Under the pieces are notes generated by a model. It had not been told where the DNA came from and made no database searches. It worked only from the letters and a program-made list of their open reading frames with translations. Shown here one piece after another: positions 63,422-64,000 of a stretch of 64,000 nucleotides of DNA. Every line of letters starts with the position of its first letter. Positions within the stretch are counted from its first letter, which is position 1. The stretch is from the NCBI GenBank assembly GCA_003024785.1, contig PUQB01000050.1:150001-214000 (forward strand), in the 5' to 3' direction. This DNA comes from Selaginella tamariscina (lineage: Eukaryota > Streptophyta > Lycopodiopsida > Selaginellales > Selaginellaceae). Made by a program: the position numbers and the translations under genes.

Positions 63422-64000
63422 ATGGAGTCGTCGTCAAATTCTGGGTAAGAATTAAAATAAAATCTATTATACTCGGATATGTGTTTGAAGAATTAATCAT
63501 TTTTGTATTCAGATGTGGAATTGAGGTGACATTGAAGACGAGAGCAGGAGAAGAGATGGGCAGGGGAATTCTGGAATCAACTTGGCCATATTTCAAACTA
63601 AACGGGAAGCGCATTGGAATAACCATGGTTGATGTCAAATTAACCTTTGTCACATCACATGGACAAGCAAAACAATGGAAAGTGGATGTGTTATAAAGCA
63701 TCCGAAAGCATGCTGCGAACCCAGATTGAGCGATGCTCAACACATATGCCTTGTTCCATCCAATGTCACGTTCTTGGATCCAGAGGTCGCCAGTTACAAC
63801 AATAATTTCGGGTGGTCTTGTCGACTTGTGGATAATGACGTTCACGTGTTCATTAATGATGTTGACCATGGAGTTCTTCTTCAACTCAACGAAAGCCCAT
63901 CTATGGAGGGGATCCAATTGGATGTTTACTTCGAAGATCTTCAGACTCATCGAGTAGGTGTATTCTCAGCAGAGATTGCTTCACAGTATAGAAAATCCAC
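63422..64000 (+). CDS. ParB-like / methyltransferase-like protein, copy C (5' part only)
   Basis: Exon 1 63422-63444 (MESSSNSG) and exon 2 from 63513, running off the window. It matches the N-terminal region of copies A and B with more substitutions. A small indel near 63685-63700 changes the frame. The ParB-like domain would lie beyond the window. Confidence 0.6.

Larger units (their letters stand above)
55133..64000. mobile_element. Giant TIR DNA transposon, copy C (runs past window end)
   Basis: Starts AGTTGTAACTAAAATGGGCATG, preceded by TGTA (55129-55132), a near-match to the TGCA target. The order of parts is that of copy B: transposase (minus), left array, AT core, telomere-type block, microsatellites, right array, hairpin, start of the ParB-like gene. 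The arrays and ParB-like gene differ more from B than A does, while the transposase is close to B. Confidence 0.9.

Overview
The window looks like nuclear DNA of a streptophyte plant, probably a non-seed plant or charophyte rather than a flowering plant, though the sequence does not fix the species. Signs are plant-type AAACCCT telomere motifs, short (about 50-60 bp) GT-AG introns, Ty3/gypsy elements (one with an initiator-tRNA-Met primer site), and a host gene with a PTM/DIR17-like Tudor domain. It is AT-rich, repeat-rich and shows no bacterial features.

The main content is one family of very large terminal-inverted-repeat DNA transposon, present three times: copy A (1-6624, right half only), copy B (19410-34024, complete at 14.6 kb) and copy C (55133 to the window end, left half and start of the right half). 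Copy B has about 22-bp inverted ends and is flanked on both sides by TGCA. Its layout is: left end; transposase gene on the minus strand; an array of the perfect 18-bp palindrome GGCGGGATTAATCCCGCC; an AT-rich core with telomere-like blocks and CA/TA/TG microsatellites; a second palindrome array; then on the plus strand a multi-exon gene for a protein with a ParB/sulfiredoxin-like N-terminal domain and a degenerate SAM-methyltransferase-like C-terminal domain; then an FCP1/NIF-like HAD phosphatase-like gene; right end. Two divergent transcription units, each headed by the same palindrome with different spacers, plus a ParB-like protein, suggest a self-encoded DNA-binding/array system. This is the most unusual thing in the window.

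Around these lie fossil Ty3/gypsy elements. One (17110-36112, with 5-bp target duplication AGGGA) contains copy B as a nested insertion. Two more fragments of another gypsy family (6625-9136 plus strand; about 11800-16270 minus strand) lie between copies A and B. Two isolated, truncated ends of the big DNA transposon are at 9755-9958 and 51383-51584.

From 36113 to 55132 is host-like DNA: a two-exon gene of about 845 codons with LRR-like repeats and an unrecognised C-terminal domain (37776-40366), a long gene-poor AT-rich tract (40.4-51.4 kb), degenerate LRR exons (51.9-53.07 kb, plus), a small membrane protein gene (53092-53742, minus), and a four-exon Tudor-domain gene (about 54427-55035, minus). 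Copy C is inserted just upstream of the Tudor gene. No tRNA, rRNA or CRISPR array was seen.
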